Both the position numbers and the translations under genes were made by a program. A model generated the notes under the pieces. That model saw nothing but the letters and a program-made list of their open reading frames with translations, was not told the DNA's origin and made no database searches. Shown here piece after piece: positions 29,301 through 37,120 of a stretch of 64,000 bases of DNA (its first letter is position 1; every line of letters starts with the position of its first letter). The stretch is from the NCBI GenBank assembly GCA_934501535.1, contig CAKSUM010000005.1, positions 57,389 to 121,388 of the forward strand, given 5' to 3'. This DNA comes from an uncultured Clostridia bacterium (lineage in GTDB: Bacteria > Bacillota > Clostridia > UBA1381).

Positions 29301-31743
29301 ATTCGTAACCGTCTACAGTTATCCGCAGCTTGGCGGTGCGCTCTCCGCATTTCAAAGTTTTGTACATGATTTCATGATGTGTAGGATCTTCATAATAACC
29401 CACCAGCTCCCAGGGTTCAAGTTCCGCCGCGTACACATTGAAATCATTAGTTGTGTACCCTTCCGCAAGGTCATAATCAATTCTGAATCTGAAAAGTTTT
29501 CCATACTGCACTTCTGTGTTCTTAGGTGTGATAACAATATTTTTTACCGGAATTTCACGCACCGCGACATTATCAAGCTCGGTTGCGTCGCCGTTTTGCG
29601 CCCAGGTCTCTTTATCGGTATATTTATACGCATAGTTTTCGCTGTCGATAAGGTCTGCTGCCTTTATGCCGCTTTTTTCATCAATCCGGAGCTTTTCAAT
29701 CGTTCCCGAAAGCTGCGCCGAACCGCCCTTTACCGCAAGCGTTCCGATAACCGCGTTTTTGCCCTCGGTTAAGCTTCCGCCTTCAAGCGTGATACTTCCT
29801 ATATATCCGTTATCCGCATTTACCGTCACACCCTCGTTGAGTTTCATTGAGTATCCGTCCGCAAAGGTCAGTTTTGCATCGTTTTCGGTTTGGAAGGTGA
29901 AACTGTTTGACGGAACAAAGTCCTTTCCGAGGGCTTCGTCCTTAAACAAAACAACCGTATCGCCCTCTGCTGCCTTTGCAGCCGCGCCCTCAACCGACAT
30001 GAAATACTCGGTTCCGTCCGTGCGCACAATCTTCGCCGCCGTGCTCTTGCCGCAGATTTTACATACATTATCCGCGTCAATATCATGAACGCAGCGCATT
30101 ATGCGAACGCTCTCCTGATACGTCATCGTGTTGCCGCTTATCTTCGCATCGGCGTCTGTCAGTATTTTTGTACCGTCGGCATTATAGTAAATATTATCCT
30201 GCGCCAGCAAGTCTGAAGGCTTGATTTTGTTGCAGTTGTTTATATACAGTGCGTCATATGACGTATAGGTTACGCCGTCAACCGTTAATTCACGCAATAT
30301 CGTGCTGTCCGAAATGTCGGCGCTGCCCGCTTCTCCGACCGTTACGCATCCGTGAATATCGCACTTGTTGATATTTACGTTCGAATTCGAGGAGTATTGA
30401 CCGATATACATCGCAAGGCTGACCCTGTTCGAAAACGGCGAAACCGCGGCGTTTACCGTCAGGTTTTCAAGCGTGTAATTTCCTTCCTGAAAAGCTATTA
30501 CGGTTCCGTCGGTGGAATTGAGCGGCACCCTTGTAACCGTGCCGTTTTTGATTGTAACATTTCCTCGGAGATTTATCAATGCAGTGGAATTTTGTTCCGG
30601 CGAACCCGTTATCGTATGCCCCTGCAAATCTATCGTGCAGTATGACGTCGGCAATGTCGACATCATCTGAATATACTCGTCATCAACATCTATATCCTTT
30701 AGCAGCATGAGAGTACTGCCCGGGTTCTTCAATGCAGCATCAATAGCGTCCTTCAGATAAACATGCGATGACCATGTGTTCCGCGACGTCTTAACATTTG
30801 CAACATATTCCGCACCGCAAACACAGCTGCTGCCGACTATTCCGTGTGTATGCTCAATTATTTTGCAGTCTTCCGTTATCATGTCGGTTTTAGCCGAAAT
30901 AAAGTCGCCGGGCTGCGTTCCGTCCGTTCCCTCTTTTACGATAAACTTTTTGTCACCTGTTAAGCTATTCGATATCTTGGGATATTTTTTATTCTGATCC
31001 GTAACAAGTATACTGAATTTGTTGCCCGTGATACCGTTTTCCTCATCGGCGCCGCAGCTGAAATGTCCGCTTGTGATGCTCCCCCAAGCTTTCCCCGTTT
31101 TCAAGCCGCCGATGTAATTTCCGTTTTCTATGTAAGCCGTGCCGTAAATTCCCGATTCCAGCGCATGATACCGCGTAACCGGCGCACTGCTGTCCGTCTG
31201 TACCGTTCCGCCGATTAGTGTTATGTCACTAAAATATCCGCTGGTGCTTTCTACAATAACGGCAACCGGTTTTTCATCTTCGCTTGACGCGCGCAGCGTA
31301 TTGCGGATTGTGCCGTTTTTTATCCGAACAATAGGACTGCTTCCGTCCTTTGATACAACTTTGAACACTCCGCCGGCAATCGCGCCCGAAACCTCGTATC
31401 CGTCGAGATTTATGGTGTAACCTCTGCCGTAAATCTCAATTGCTTTGTCGGCCGTTACGTCCCTGAGCACGGTAACCTCGGCCCACACGCTCGGCACATT
31501 GAGGGTGGTATTATCCTCATTTGCCTTTTCGACCGCCTCGGCAAGTGTTTCATACAACGTACCGTTATATCTTGCCTCGTAAAGCTCCGTGCCCTCGTCT
31601 GCCATCACTTTTATGTCCGGCGTTTCCGTTTGCACTGCACTGCTTTGTGCCGCATCTTCGCTTTTTTCCGCCGACGTCATTACCGGCATCAGACCGAAAA
31701 ACATCGACATGCACAAAAGCAGGCTTAAAAATCTTTTTTGCAT
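23356..31743 (-). CDS. Giant secreted repeat protein with MBG/YDG/Big_2 domains and C-terminal copper-amine-oxidase-N-like wall domain
   Basis: About 2795 residues from ATG 31743, chosen because GGGAGGAAG precedes it and a signal peptide (RFLSLLLCMSMFFGLM) follows; the 40 codons upstream are not plausible. Order of parts: a right-handed beta-helix-like region to about residue 650; Ig-like repeats including YDG domains (DKVYDGLA, DKVYDGTA, ERMYDGKN), Big_2 domains (VASVNDAGEVTANKSG, IASIDKTSG) and MBG repeats (TRAYGEANPVF, TREFGEENPPL, EKEYGKDP); a glycine linker; a Listeria-Bacteroides/Flg_new repeat (VSFDTNGG to ITLYAGWT); and two copper-amine-oxidase N-like stalk repeats (MLPARFVAENLGA, YTPIRLIAESLGA), used in Clostridia as surface domains. 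It looks like an adhesin or structural stalk. No enzymatic residues were seen. It has its own terminator and separates the two carbohydrate clusters. Confidence 0.88.
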   Translation of the reverse strand: MQKRFLSLLLCMSMFFGLMPVMTSAEKSEDAAQSSAVQTETPDIKVMADEGTELYEARYNGTLYETLAEAVEKANEDNTTLNVPSVWAEVTVLRDVTADKAIEIYGRGYTINLDGYEVSGAIAGGVFKVVSKDGSSPIVRIKNGTIRNTLRASSEDEKPVAVIVESTSGYFSDITLIGGTVQTDSSAPVTRYHALESGIYGTAYIENGNYIGGLKTGKAWGSITSGHFSCGADEENGITGNKFSILVTDQNKKYPKISNSLTGDKKFIVKEGTDGTQPGDFISAKTDMITEDCKIIEHTHGIVGSSCVCGAEYVANVKTSRNTWSSHVYLKDAIDAALKNPGSTLMLLKDIDVDDEYIQMMSTLPTSYCTIDLQGHTITGSPEQNSTALINLRGNVTIKNGTVTRVPLNSTDGTVIAFQEGNYTLENLTVNAAVSPFSNRVSLAMYIGQYSSNSNVNINKCDIHGCVTVGEAGSADISDSTILRELTVDGVTYTSYDALYINNCNKIKPSDLLAQDNIYYNADGTKILTDADAKISGNTMTYQESVRIMRCVHDIDADNVCKICGKSTAAKIVRTDGTEYFMSVEGAAAKAAEGDTVVLFKDEALGKDFVPSNSFTFQTENDAKLTFADGYSMKLNEGVTVNADNGYIGSITLEGGSLTEGKNAVIGTLAVKGGSAQLSGTIEKLRIDEKSGIKAADLIDSENYAYKYTDKETWAQNGDATELDNVAVREIPVKNIVITPKNTEVQYGKLFRFRIDYDLAEGYTTNDFNVYAAELEPWELVGYYEDPTHHEIMYKTLKCGERTAKLRITVDGYELYPTVPFTCVPRDFNTDSDIEVTIDDNLEYNGENQTAAVKITDGGIYNYPGKEDITGQFEIIGNVQKNAGTYTVTIRGNGNYKGERTVNFTINKRTPTMREDLLKGYPNNPKEYDGTPKSYSASLEGKACIIRYWQKLPGAGDYTEISDPPLLPGDYKVTIDIPEDVAAPNYNAVSDLLFQEFTMVKGEAPYKMLNNLNSEYDYEDEFELGIGFTPYFQGDMPTGSVTMKLIDENNTAAFEKEFPIDAQGKVKVTSEGMNAGRYDMQLWYSGDEKYSAADNFYHTPITVTKTPVRLGISNTEYRYAPDTERKISVETGTKYLNTETGLNVSYYLVDENSGRLASAVPVTRAVSAGRYMYVISLSADAAKNYELADMYYQGSGTDIPDFNRYSNVGFMDIKASSEFSQQPIAFAEGNVALKVGESYKNTLINDNASVVTYKSSNAQVASVNDAGEVTANKSGTATITATSTMDGATPVYASYTVTVKKEITAASFDLTAHDKVYDGLASAKVTAKLTDTVDADDIVTAEIAAAFADANAGADKDVSFEITGISGINADKYVLTDDAAKLRGTLKASIEKAAVTFICAKTTTRTYDGNAQTVDVSAMANGAVFDSSNYTVKYNGADEAKDVGEYDVTIELAPSAALNYEIKAQPNVKLIITNASQEVFSIEDVPETVYYGNKFKVSASGADGDVSYEITAGGDIASIDKTSGNVTVTGVGKVTVTAVSRKTGYADRTAKRTFEVKKKILMPSAAVKYAGGERMYDGKNDVDVEITLDGVLPGDTVTASAKGSMINVDAGSGKIVYVSGITLSDNKNYTLGTQSLQTTVDVAPIEITGFTVTSADKVYDGTADAQATADNPEGVLAADKAQVTLVGTAKFASADAGKHSVTFTASGLSGAKAANYKLSCTSAQTADEYEITPMKVSFTVGQTAFVYDGSDKQLAVSASDEAGRVFRGYGIKYYAVTENGNVPLADGEYPNGAGEYSAEITTDSANYEISGASEFDIRIEKAAQNQLVIDGLPGTVEYGDSFELTAFGGADGGRYEWTVVSGNAQLSSNDAEKTTVTVSGTGKTVIRAARISDNYKSTEASVTFTAAPKNVTFDIGNLEQTYGNIRAVDVTASENTAYEITYNGSTELPENAGRYKVKVKTTDSNYRGSAQDTLVINKAQASGSIDVNASYVYGDTVSASANIENGEQAEITYAGTGIYVPRREAPTNAGSYTAIATISGANYETATVTKNFTIEKATLNVWAENVTRAYGEANPVFTLVYEGFVGSDDKNVLLYEPTATAAANASSPVGKYNITVSGGSAENYKFNYVDTTNDDTRGKLTVEGSDGTLRIEGAVNPVYAGQQFTLRAYYNGAVADVTWSADSDIIEIDANGNVKALREGTVTITATAGANYKNSTAEFTLTVKKATTMLTAVDLVKTYNGGVQGITLKSSDAEFVPEIGRNVNVTYVLNSDSSVTEPKQAGVYSVTYEITDPSYSGGGNATLYINKANVTVKPKDIEKEYGKDPEYKLEKGSDLITDGEIDELLRTTEFTSEGAARTAGVGSYEITAALGTAESKNLKFAIDGTATMTVTKAPLVIKVKDVTREFGEENPPLETEDIEFKNNDTQDVFIGELTLEYDSRITAETPVGPYPGAATASGVSAENYDITFIPGDVNITKIAVLPSAGISVPTYLAVHFDKAVAGLAAANFTVTNGETPVTLTNVTASPDNKNYTLSGSFTAGTSYTVTISLTGTAADATHMLTNNTLTVTPAAPSYSGGGGGGGGSSSALTVSFDTNGGEKINSVKVTRNDTVDEPKTLVREGYDFIGWFTDKDLTVKYDFAAKVTKNITLYAGWTEKAADETLNQIILTIDSIYASVFGETKNNDVAPIIVNSRTMLPARFVAENLGASVLWDGDKKIVTVIGKNLKTDEDVTLVITIGAQTAVLNGEIAELDSPAFIENDRTYTPIRLIAESLGADVSWDGELERVIITKPQKSM

Positions 31744-32102
31744 TTTTCTTCCTCCCGAAAAAATTCTTCTGCACCGTATTTTATAATGCCGGCGTGCGTT
31801 TTCCGGCAAAATTCTTCGGCATACGGCATTGCCGCCGCCGTAAAACTGTTTCCGTGTGCGCATAAATTATTCCGCGCAACACAAAAAAACGCTTCACCTA
31901 TTGGTCAGATAAAGTGTATTTTGAAAAAATATTTAATTCATCGGCGAAAAGAACAGACTTATATACCGCGTCTGCCGATAGATATGCATAAAAATAATAC
32001 GAAATACCCATATGCAATGTCTTATCCTTTCTGCCTTTACTTATTATATAGAATAATCGTATCATACAGTTTTTAAAATTTCAAGATTTTTCTTAATTTT
32101 TT
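31744..32102. other. Intergenic leader of the giant gene, AT-rich toward the right
   Basis: No gene recognised. The first 120 bp upstream of the ATG are moderately GC-rich with a short TGCCGG/CCGGCA inverted repeat near 31788-31809. The rest is AT-rich, and I could not fix a confident minus-strand promoter. Confidence 0.4.
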
Positions 32103-32130
32103 TTGAAAGATTACAAACAAATTTTTTAAT
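32103..32130 (+). promoter_or_regulatory. Predicted promoter of the candidate small RNA
   Basis: TTGAAA (32103-32108), 16 bp spacer, TTTAAT (32125-32130) on the plus strand. The predicted start, about 7 bp on (32137), coincides with the first base of the outer stem of the structured element. Confidence 0.5.
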
Positions 32131-32136
32131 CACACG

Positions 32137-32275
32137 GCGTTATGCGGCAATATATCATATACGGCGCAGAATAACCGGGCATGTCCCGAGCATACATTCT
32201 GCCGATGAAACCGTACCCCGTATTTGTCGGCATAACGCAAAAAATTGCGTATGTCATATCCATACGCAATTTTTT
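32137..32275 (+). ncRNA. Candidate structured small RNA ending in an intrinsic terminator
   Basis: No ORF is apparent. Nested complementary segments: GCGTTATGC (32137-32145) with GCATAACGC (32230-32238); GGCAA (32146-32150) with TTGTC (32224-32228) leaving one bulged G; ATACGG (32159-32164) with CCGTAT (32218-32223); GCAGAAT (32166-32172) with ATTCTGC (32196-32202); and CGGG/CCCG closing a CATGT loop (32176-32188). The outer stem closes exactly where the terminator hairpin begins (32239). The element is more GC-rich than its upstream flank. It does not match 6S, SRP, tmRNA or RNase P RNA as I know them. The opposite reading (part of the giant gene's leader) is less likely because the terminator would come first. 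Confidence 0.5.
32239..32275 (-). terminator. Bidirectional intrinsic terminator
   Basis: AAAAAATTGCGTATG (32239-32253) and CATACGCAATTTTTT (32261-32275) are exact reverse complements: a 15-bp stem, 7-nt loop and a T-run on either side. It starts 5 bp after the stop of the solute-binding protein gene (minus strand) and also ends the plus-strand structured element. Confidence 0.85.
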
Positions 32276-32280
32276 ATATG

Positions 32281-33654
32281 TTATCTTTTTTGAGGTTTCC
32301 AGTCGGGATTTTTATAAAAGTCTATGCTGTCTTGTGCATTTTCCGAAAAATAGTTTTCCATTGCGTCATTTGCACTTTTATTCATAAGCTTAATTCCCTC
32401 ATCAACGGAAATTTCACCCTTGAGTATTTTATTTACAAATATTGTTTTCGGTTCCTCCGCACCTCCGAAGCTTTGAAGCGGAAACAGCGGTCTGGGCATG
32501 CTTATATCCGCCATTTTTACAAACTCCTCCCATCCGGTCTTTTCGACATACGGCTTAACGCCCTTTGTACTTTCAATATCAATCGGAATGGACATGCAGT
32601 TTTTGTATCCCTCAAGAGAGTCTTGTTCTTCTCTGAGCTTTATAAATTCGGCAAGCCGTTCAACCGGGATTTTTGTATGCGCATTTATGTACGAACCGTA
32701 ACCGTATTCCGAGAACTGCTTATATGCAACGTCCTCCGAATATGTCGGGTGCGGACACACGCCCCAGTCGCATTTTGCCGGGAATTGGTCATTCAGCACG
32801 CCGACGTCAAACGCAAATGCAAACTTCATACCGACAACACCTTCGGCAAAAAGCGCTCTTGCCGAATCGTTATCCATGCCGTCCGCGCCGGGATATACGC
32901 TGCCGTCATTGTACATTCCTATAATTGCCTCCATTGCAGGTTTCATGCCGTCATACTCAAATCTTCCGGTTACCGGATTAAAGTCCATGAAGCCTACCGA
33001 GCTCATAGCAGGGCATGCAATATCGGAGTTAAACCAGCCGCCCCATTTGAGCGGATAAACAATTCCGTATTCTTTGGGTCCGTTTGTAAGGCGCTTTGCA
33101 TATTCTCTCACCTGCGCCCATGTTTTCGGCGGAGTAGGTTCACCGTTTTCATCTACAATTCCCGCCTTCTTGAACATATCACGGTTATACACAAGCCCCA
33201 GCGTTGAAACCGACTTCGGAAGAGCATAGGTTTTACCGTTATACATTCCGCGCGTTTCCTCCAACAGTCCCTGTTCTTTATAGCCTTTTATAATGTCCTC
33301 ACAACCCGGAATATCGTCATACGCAAGAATATCGCCGTTTTCGGCAAGTTTTCTCATATCCCCCGTCACAAAATCCGGTGCTGTACCGGACTTCAGCGCA
33401 AGTTCCATTACCTGGCTTATCGAGTCGCCGCCCTTTACCTGATAATCAACATAAAATCCGTGTTCTTTACCGATCGTTTCATTCCATTCTTTCCAGCGTG
33501 CCGTATCGACATCTTTGGAGTGCGTGTTCCCCGACCATATACTGACCGTTGTCACATTATCCGCAACCGTTTTCTTGCTGCCGCAGCCGGATACCGTACC
33601 CAACAGCATAACCGCCGCCGATACCGCCGATAATGTCTTTAATGCTACCTTCAT
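32281..33654 (-). CDS. Extracellular sugar-binding lipoprotein (orphan, no permeases beside it)
   Basis: 457 residues from ATG 33654; the seven codons upstream in frame translate the AGAAAGGAAAGG SD. Lipobox VSGC followed by GSKKTVADN. Mature part is a family 1 solute-binding protein of the LplA/YtcQ type: VSIWSGNTHSKDVDTARW, ATPDFVTGDMRKL-like segment, VYNRDMFKKAGIVDENGEPTPPKTW and NKILKGEISVDEGIKLMN near the end. It has its own motif-bearing promoter and terminator, so it is a monocistronic unit after the two-component genes. No permease follows, so it may use those at 19662-21477 or act as a ligand presenter for the adjacent seven-TM kinase. Both are inferences. Confidence 0.92.
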   Translation of the reverse strand: MKVALKTLSAVSAAVMLLGTVSGCGSKKTVADNVTTVSIWSGNTHSKDVDTARWKEWNETIGKEHGFYVDYQVKGGDSISQVMELALKSGTAPDFVTGDMRKLAENGDILAYDDIPGCEDIIKGYKEQGLLEETRGMYNGKTYALPKSVSTLGLVYNRDMFKKAGIVDENGEPTPPKTWAQVREYAKRLTNGPKEYGIVYPLKWGGWFNSDIACPAMSSVGFMDFNPVTGRFEYDGMKPAMEAIIGMYNDGSVYPGADGMDNDSARALFAEGVVGMKFAFAFDVGVLNDQFPAKCDWGVCPHPTYSEDVAYKQFSEYGYGSYINAHTKIPVERLAEFIKLREEQDSLEGYKNCMSIPIDIESTKGVKPYVEKTGWEEFVKMADISMPRPLFPLQSFGGAEEPKTIFVNKILKGEISVDEGIKLMNKSANDAMENYFSENAQDSIDFYKNPDWKPQKR

Positions 33655-33692
33655 ATAACCTTTCCTTTCTTTCAAAAAAATCTGTTATATAT

Positions 33693-33738
33693 ATTTTATC
33701 ATACAGGTAATTGCTGCCGCAATGGACATTTTTTGTCT
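33693..33738 (-). promoter_or_regulatory. Promoter with shared 15-bp motif, upstream of the orphan binding protein
   Basis: Minus strand AGACAAAAAATGTCC (33724-33738), half-sites GACA and TGTC spaced by 5 A, then 25 bp to TAAAAT (33693-33698), continuing TAAAATATATATAACAGATT, nearly the same as at 22955. The site begins 3 bp after the regulator gene's stop codon. The leader is about 30 nt. Confidence 0.65.
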
Positions 33739-33741
33739 ATT

Positions 33742-34419
33742 TTATTCTATTAATTCAAAAAATTTTATATCCTGCAGCTGTTTTATGAACTCTTTCATGT
33801 TTTTAAAATCAACTCTCTTTAAAATTCTGCTCGCCATGCGCCGAACCGATTCTATCTCGATAAATTTTTCTTCCGATATTTTTTTATAGTTGCTGCCGTA
33901 ATACAATTCGCGCAAAAGCTCAAATTCACCCGTTGACAAATGCGACATTTTATCATACAAAAACAGCAGCGAAGCCTGATTGCGCTGTACCTCAATAGTT
34001 TTTTTCGCTATTTTCTGGGCAATCTGCGGCCGCAGAGTCCCCTTATTATAATAAGATGCCTTAATGGTTTGGGCAAGCTCCTCGATGGGGACCGTTTTTT
34101 CGCAGTAATCATCGGCACCGTTTGCAAATGCGGCAAATATGTAGTCGTCATTGGTGTAACTCGTAAGCATGATAACCTTTATATCCGGTCTTATTTCTTT
34201 TACTTCGGTTATTATGTCTATTCCGGCGTACTCCGTTTCCATGCGTATGTCAAGCAGCAGAATATCCGGTGCTGTTTTTTCGAGCATGTTTAAACACTGT
34301 TTTGCCGAACATGCGCAGCCTGCAATCTCAAATTCATCAAATTCGGACAATTCTTCCCCGAAGCCGTCGCATATATATTTTGCATCATCACAAATAGCTA
34401 TTTTAATTTTACTTCCCAT
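33742..34419 (-). CDS. Response regulator with divergent LuxR-like DNA-binding domain
   Basis: 225 residues from ATG 34419, which has GGAGGAAG directly upstream; the 17 extra codons before it lie in the kinase gene. The receiver domain has D11/D12, phospho-acceptor D57 (ILLLDIRMETEYAG), T86 and K108. The C-terminal part (about 155-225) aligns by eye with LuxR/NarL helix-turn-helix proteins: LSTGEFELLRELYYGSNYKK, then EIESVRRMASRILKRVDFKN where the recognition helix would lie. It departs from the standard T-V-K-x-H core. The start overlaps the kinase by 22 bp, so the two are translationally coupled. It probably controls the carbohydrate cluster that it closes, perhaps with feedback on its own transcription. 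Confidence 0.87.
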   Translation of the reverse strand: MGSKIKIAICDDAKYICDGFGEELSEFDEFEIAGCACSAKQCLNMLEKTAPDILLLDIRMETEYAGIDIITEVKEIRPDIKVIMLTSYTNDDYIFAAFANGADDYCEKTVPIEELAQTIKASYYNKGTLRPQIAQKIAKKTIEVQRNQASLLFLYDKMSHLSTGEFELLRELYYGSNYKKISEEKFIEIESVRRMASRILKRVDFKNMKEFIKQLQDIKFFELIE

Positions 34420-35936
34420 AACTTCCTCCGATCTTTCCGTTCCTGTTTTTTTCTTGATTTTTCCCCACACATGGGAAGAACAATCTGAAAAAGCGTATAT
34501 TCGCCCCTGGCGCTTTTTACCCTGATTTCGCCGTGATGCTGCCTTATAACATTTGAAACGTAGTTAAGCCCCACTCCGCTGTGCGATTGAGTCTTGGTTG
34601 AAGAAAACGGACGGAATATTTTATTTATGTGCTTATACATAATCCCCGTTCCGTTATCCTCAAACTCCACCTGAACCAGTTCGTCCTCCGCAATAATACG
34701 GATATGAATGTGCGGATTTTCACCGTCCTTTGCCATCAAAGCCTCCTCCGCGTTTAAAATGATATTGAATATACATTCGGTAAGATGCCGTTTATCGCCG
34801 CGCACAAACACGCTTTCCCGGGTACAGTTTATGCTGCTTTCAATCTTGCCTTCATTTTCACTGCCGGCTTTTTCAAGAGCTTTATTTATACATTCTTTTA
34901 AATCGATAACCGTAAACTTCACATTTACGGAGCCGAGCAAATCTATTGTATTACTGATATTTTCAATATGCTCATTTGCAATTTTCTGTCCCAGGAGCAC
35001 CCTTTCCATAGCTTTTTCATACTCGCCGTTTCTTATATTGTTTGCGGCTATTCTGCACTGCTGCGATACGCCGAAAAATGCGTTTTTATACGAATGCAAA
35101 TTCATGCTCAGATTTTTATTGATATACTTCCAGCGCAAGCCGAACAAAAACCTGTTTGTCGGCTCGTGCACCCAATACGGTCTGAAAAAAAGCACGATGA
35201 GCAGAAAAAATGCAATTATAAACCACAGAACTATTGACGTGATGTATCCCGACGGAAAATCCATCGCATCAGGCAGCCGTGCCATATTCACATTATAGAA
35301 CATGATGCTTTTGAACATGCCCTCGATAAGCATAAAATAAACATACAGATTTATAACAAGCAGACACATTCCCAGCATAAGCATATCTTTTCGGTTTACG
35401 AAAATGACCGCTCTTTTTGCCTTGTTTAAAACAAACAAAATCGGCAGTATCATATATACAATCAGTATAGCGCGGCAAAGCCAGTTATTTGCATTAATAA
35501 AATTATCCCAAAAAAACTCCGAATTTCTTATACCGATTTCATTCAGTACCAGAAGTCTGCGCGCAACCTCCGGGTCGGCATAAACAAATATGTAAAGGCA
35601 CGGAATCAGCAGCCATATGACCTTATACCACTTTGCATGACTGAGCTGCTTTATCAGTACCACCGACATAATCATATACACGAAAACAGACAAATTGAAT
35701 GTTCTCACAAGTGTGCTCAGCGGCAGTTTAATCATGTTCATTATCTGATATATCTGCTGCTCCGTGTCCAGCATATATTTCGGCTGAAAACTTTTTGACA
35801 AATATGCGGTTCCCGTCAGAATGAACAGCGAGATTATTATAAAATACATACTGACAAATTTGACCAATTTGTTACTCCAGAATATCAGCAAAAAACATAC
35901 CATTATTGCCGCCATTGTTACTGCCGTTATAATCAC
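34398..35936 (-). CDS. Seven-TM sensor histidine kinase
   Basis: About 512 residues from a GTG at 35936, preferred because GGGAGGTG lies 10 bases upstream and it starts right at the first TM helix (VIITAVTMAAIMVCF). An earlier ATG would overlap the previous gene and give a charged N-terminus. Seven hydrophobic segments fill residues 1-250 (MASE/7TM-sensor-like). The DHp segment contains LHSYKNAFFGV with the likely phospho-histidine, then a helical region and an HATPase domain: N box NIILNAEEALM, G1 EDNGTGI, F box FRPFSSTKT and G2 SGVGLNYV. A sensor of this form can read a membrane-soluble or extracellular ligand. It lies 23 bp after the upstream gene and is coupled to the LuxR-like regulator. 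Confidence 0.88.
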   Translation of the reverse strand: MIITAVTMAAIMVCFLLIFWSNKLVKFVSMYFIIISLFILTGTAYLSKSFQPKYMLDTEQQIYQIMNMIKLPLSTLVRTFNLSVFVYMIMSVVLIKQLSHAKWYKVIWLLIPCLYIFVYADPEVARRLLVLNEIGIRNSEFFWDNFINANNWLCRAILIVYMILPILFVLNKAKRAVIFVNRKDMLMLGMCLLVINLYVYFMLIEGMFKSIMFYNVNMARLPDAMDFPSGYITSIVLWFIIAFFLLIVLFFRPYWVHEPTNRFLFGLRWKYINKNLSMNLHSYKNAFFGVSQQCRIAANNIRNGEYEKAMERVLLGQKIANEHIENISNTIDLLGSVNVKFTVIDLKECINKALEKAGSENEGKIESSINCTRESVFVRGDKRHLTECIFNIILNAEEALMAKDGENPHIHIRIIAEDELVQVEFEDNGTGIMYKHINKIFRPFSSTKTQSHSGVGLNYVSNVIRQHHGEIRVKSARGEYTLFQIVLPMCGEKSRKKQERKDRRKLWEVKLK

Positions 35937-35959
35937 CGGTAAAACACCTCCCGAAAAGT

Positions 35960-37108
35960 TTATTCCGCCTTTGCGCAGTTTCCTGCTCCGAAAGCCCCCG
36001 TCCACACGTATGCACGCGCGCTTATTTCGCCGTTAATCATTTTCGGAACGGGCGGTATGCCGCAATTTACCGTGCAGGATTTTCCGCTTTCAAGTTCTAT
36101 TCTTTTTGTGTTGACCTTATACAGGCGTCCGTTTACATATACCGCAGTCATAAAATACGCCGTCTGATTTTGGCCGTTGTTCATAAGCTCCGCAGTGAAA
36201 GCATTTTCGGTTTTTGCTATGCTTGCCGTCACTCCGGCGTCACCGCCGATTATGTAATCGCCCTTGTATTCATAAAACGATATTTCCGCCGTGCCGGCTG
36301 CCCCGAAAAAGTCCCCCTCGATACATACGGTCTGCGGTTCGGACGTTTTCGGTATGAGCCGCCCGTTCTCCGTTTGTGCATCACCCGAGAGCACACGCCA
36401 TTTTATCATCTGTTTATTTTTTATGACATGTTCTTCGCCCCGGCTGTTTATTCCCGTAACCGACAGCTCCGATAAATCAAAGCTCCCGTCCGACGCACAG
36501 CTGCGATTTTGTATGATAAGTTCCGACGGAACGGGGCGCATTGCAAAATTATCAAAGATTATCTCGCCCGGATCCCCTGCCGCCTTACGGTATCTCCAGC
36601 CGGCATGTCCGTCTATCGAATAGTCCGACAGTACCGGCACACGATACCAAAGCTTTATCCAGCCGTCCTGTGCCGGTTCGCTGCCGCAGTCCGCAACCGC
36701 TGCCGTTCTTCCTCCCGCAGATTCACTGCTGTAGGTATAGCACGGAGTGATATTTGCCGGCGCTTTATCAAAGCCTTTTACAAAAATCTCAAAATAATAG
36801 CTTTCCTTTTCCGGTCTTGCCGTCCCCGACTGAGGGTGAAACGAAAACAAAACTGCCTCCGTTTCATTTTCATTCATCTGCGCGGTATCAAGTACAATTC
36901 CTTTTCCGCCGTTCATTCCCGCGCCTGTTTTCACCGCGCCCTTGCCGGATATAAAATACGGATACGATTTTATCTTCTCATCATCTGCACCTTCAAAGTC
37001 ATCCGCATAACTGCTTGCTCCGTATTCCGTGAACATATATGTGCTTTCCGCAGATACAGAGGAGGTCAATGCCGTCAGCACGAGCAAAATTGTAATTATT
37101 CTTTTCAT
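35960..37108 (-). CDS. Secreted beta-rich protein, probable carbohydrate-binding
   Basis: 382 residues from ATG 37108 (GGAGAG seven bases upstream; a GTG two codons earlier is possible). Signal peptide 1-20 (LLVLTALTSSVSAEST). Residues about 25-185 form one sandwich domain with YADDFEGADDEKIKSYPYF and a closing IIFDNFAMRPV, resembling the glycan-binding modules of the neighbours. Residues 190-270 are Ig-like (LSVTGINSRGEEHVI to VCIEGDFFGAAGTA). The last 95 residues resemble the shared C-terminal module (AVYVNGRLYKVNTKRIEL, ARAYVWTGAFG). It shows no catalytic motif. It sits between the glycosidase-like gene (13 bp) and the kinase (23 bp). The role is inferred from context. Confidence 0.75.
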   Translation of the reverse strand: MKRIITILLVLTALTSSVSAESTYMFTEYGASSYADDFEGADDEKIKSYPYFISGKGAVKTGAGMNGGKGIVLDTAQMNENETEAVLFSFHPQSGTARPEKESYYFEIFVKGFDKAPANITPCYTYSSESAGGRTAAVADCGSEPAQDGWIKLWYRVPVLSDYSIDGHAGWRYRKAAGDPGEIIFDNFAMRPVPSELIIQNRSCASDGSFDLSELSVTGINSRGEEHVIKNKQMIKWRVLSGDAQTENGRLIPKTSEPQTVCIEGDFFGAAGTAEISFYEYKGDYIIGGDAGVTASIAKTENAFTAELMNNGQNQTAYFMTAVYVNGRLYKVNTKRIELESGKSCTVNCGIPPVPKMINGEISARAYVWTGAFGAGNCAKAE

Positions 37109-37120
37109 ATACACTCTCCG

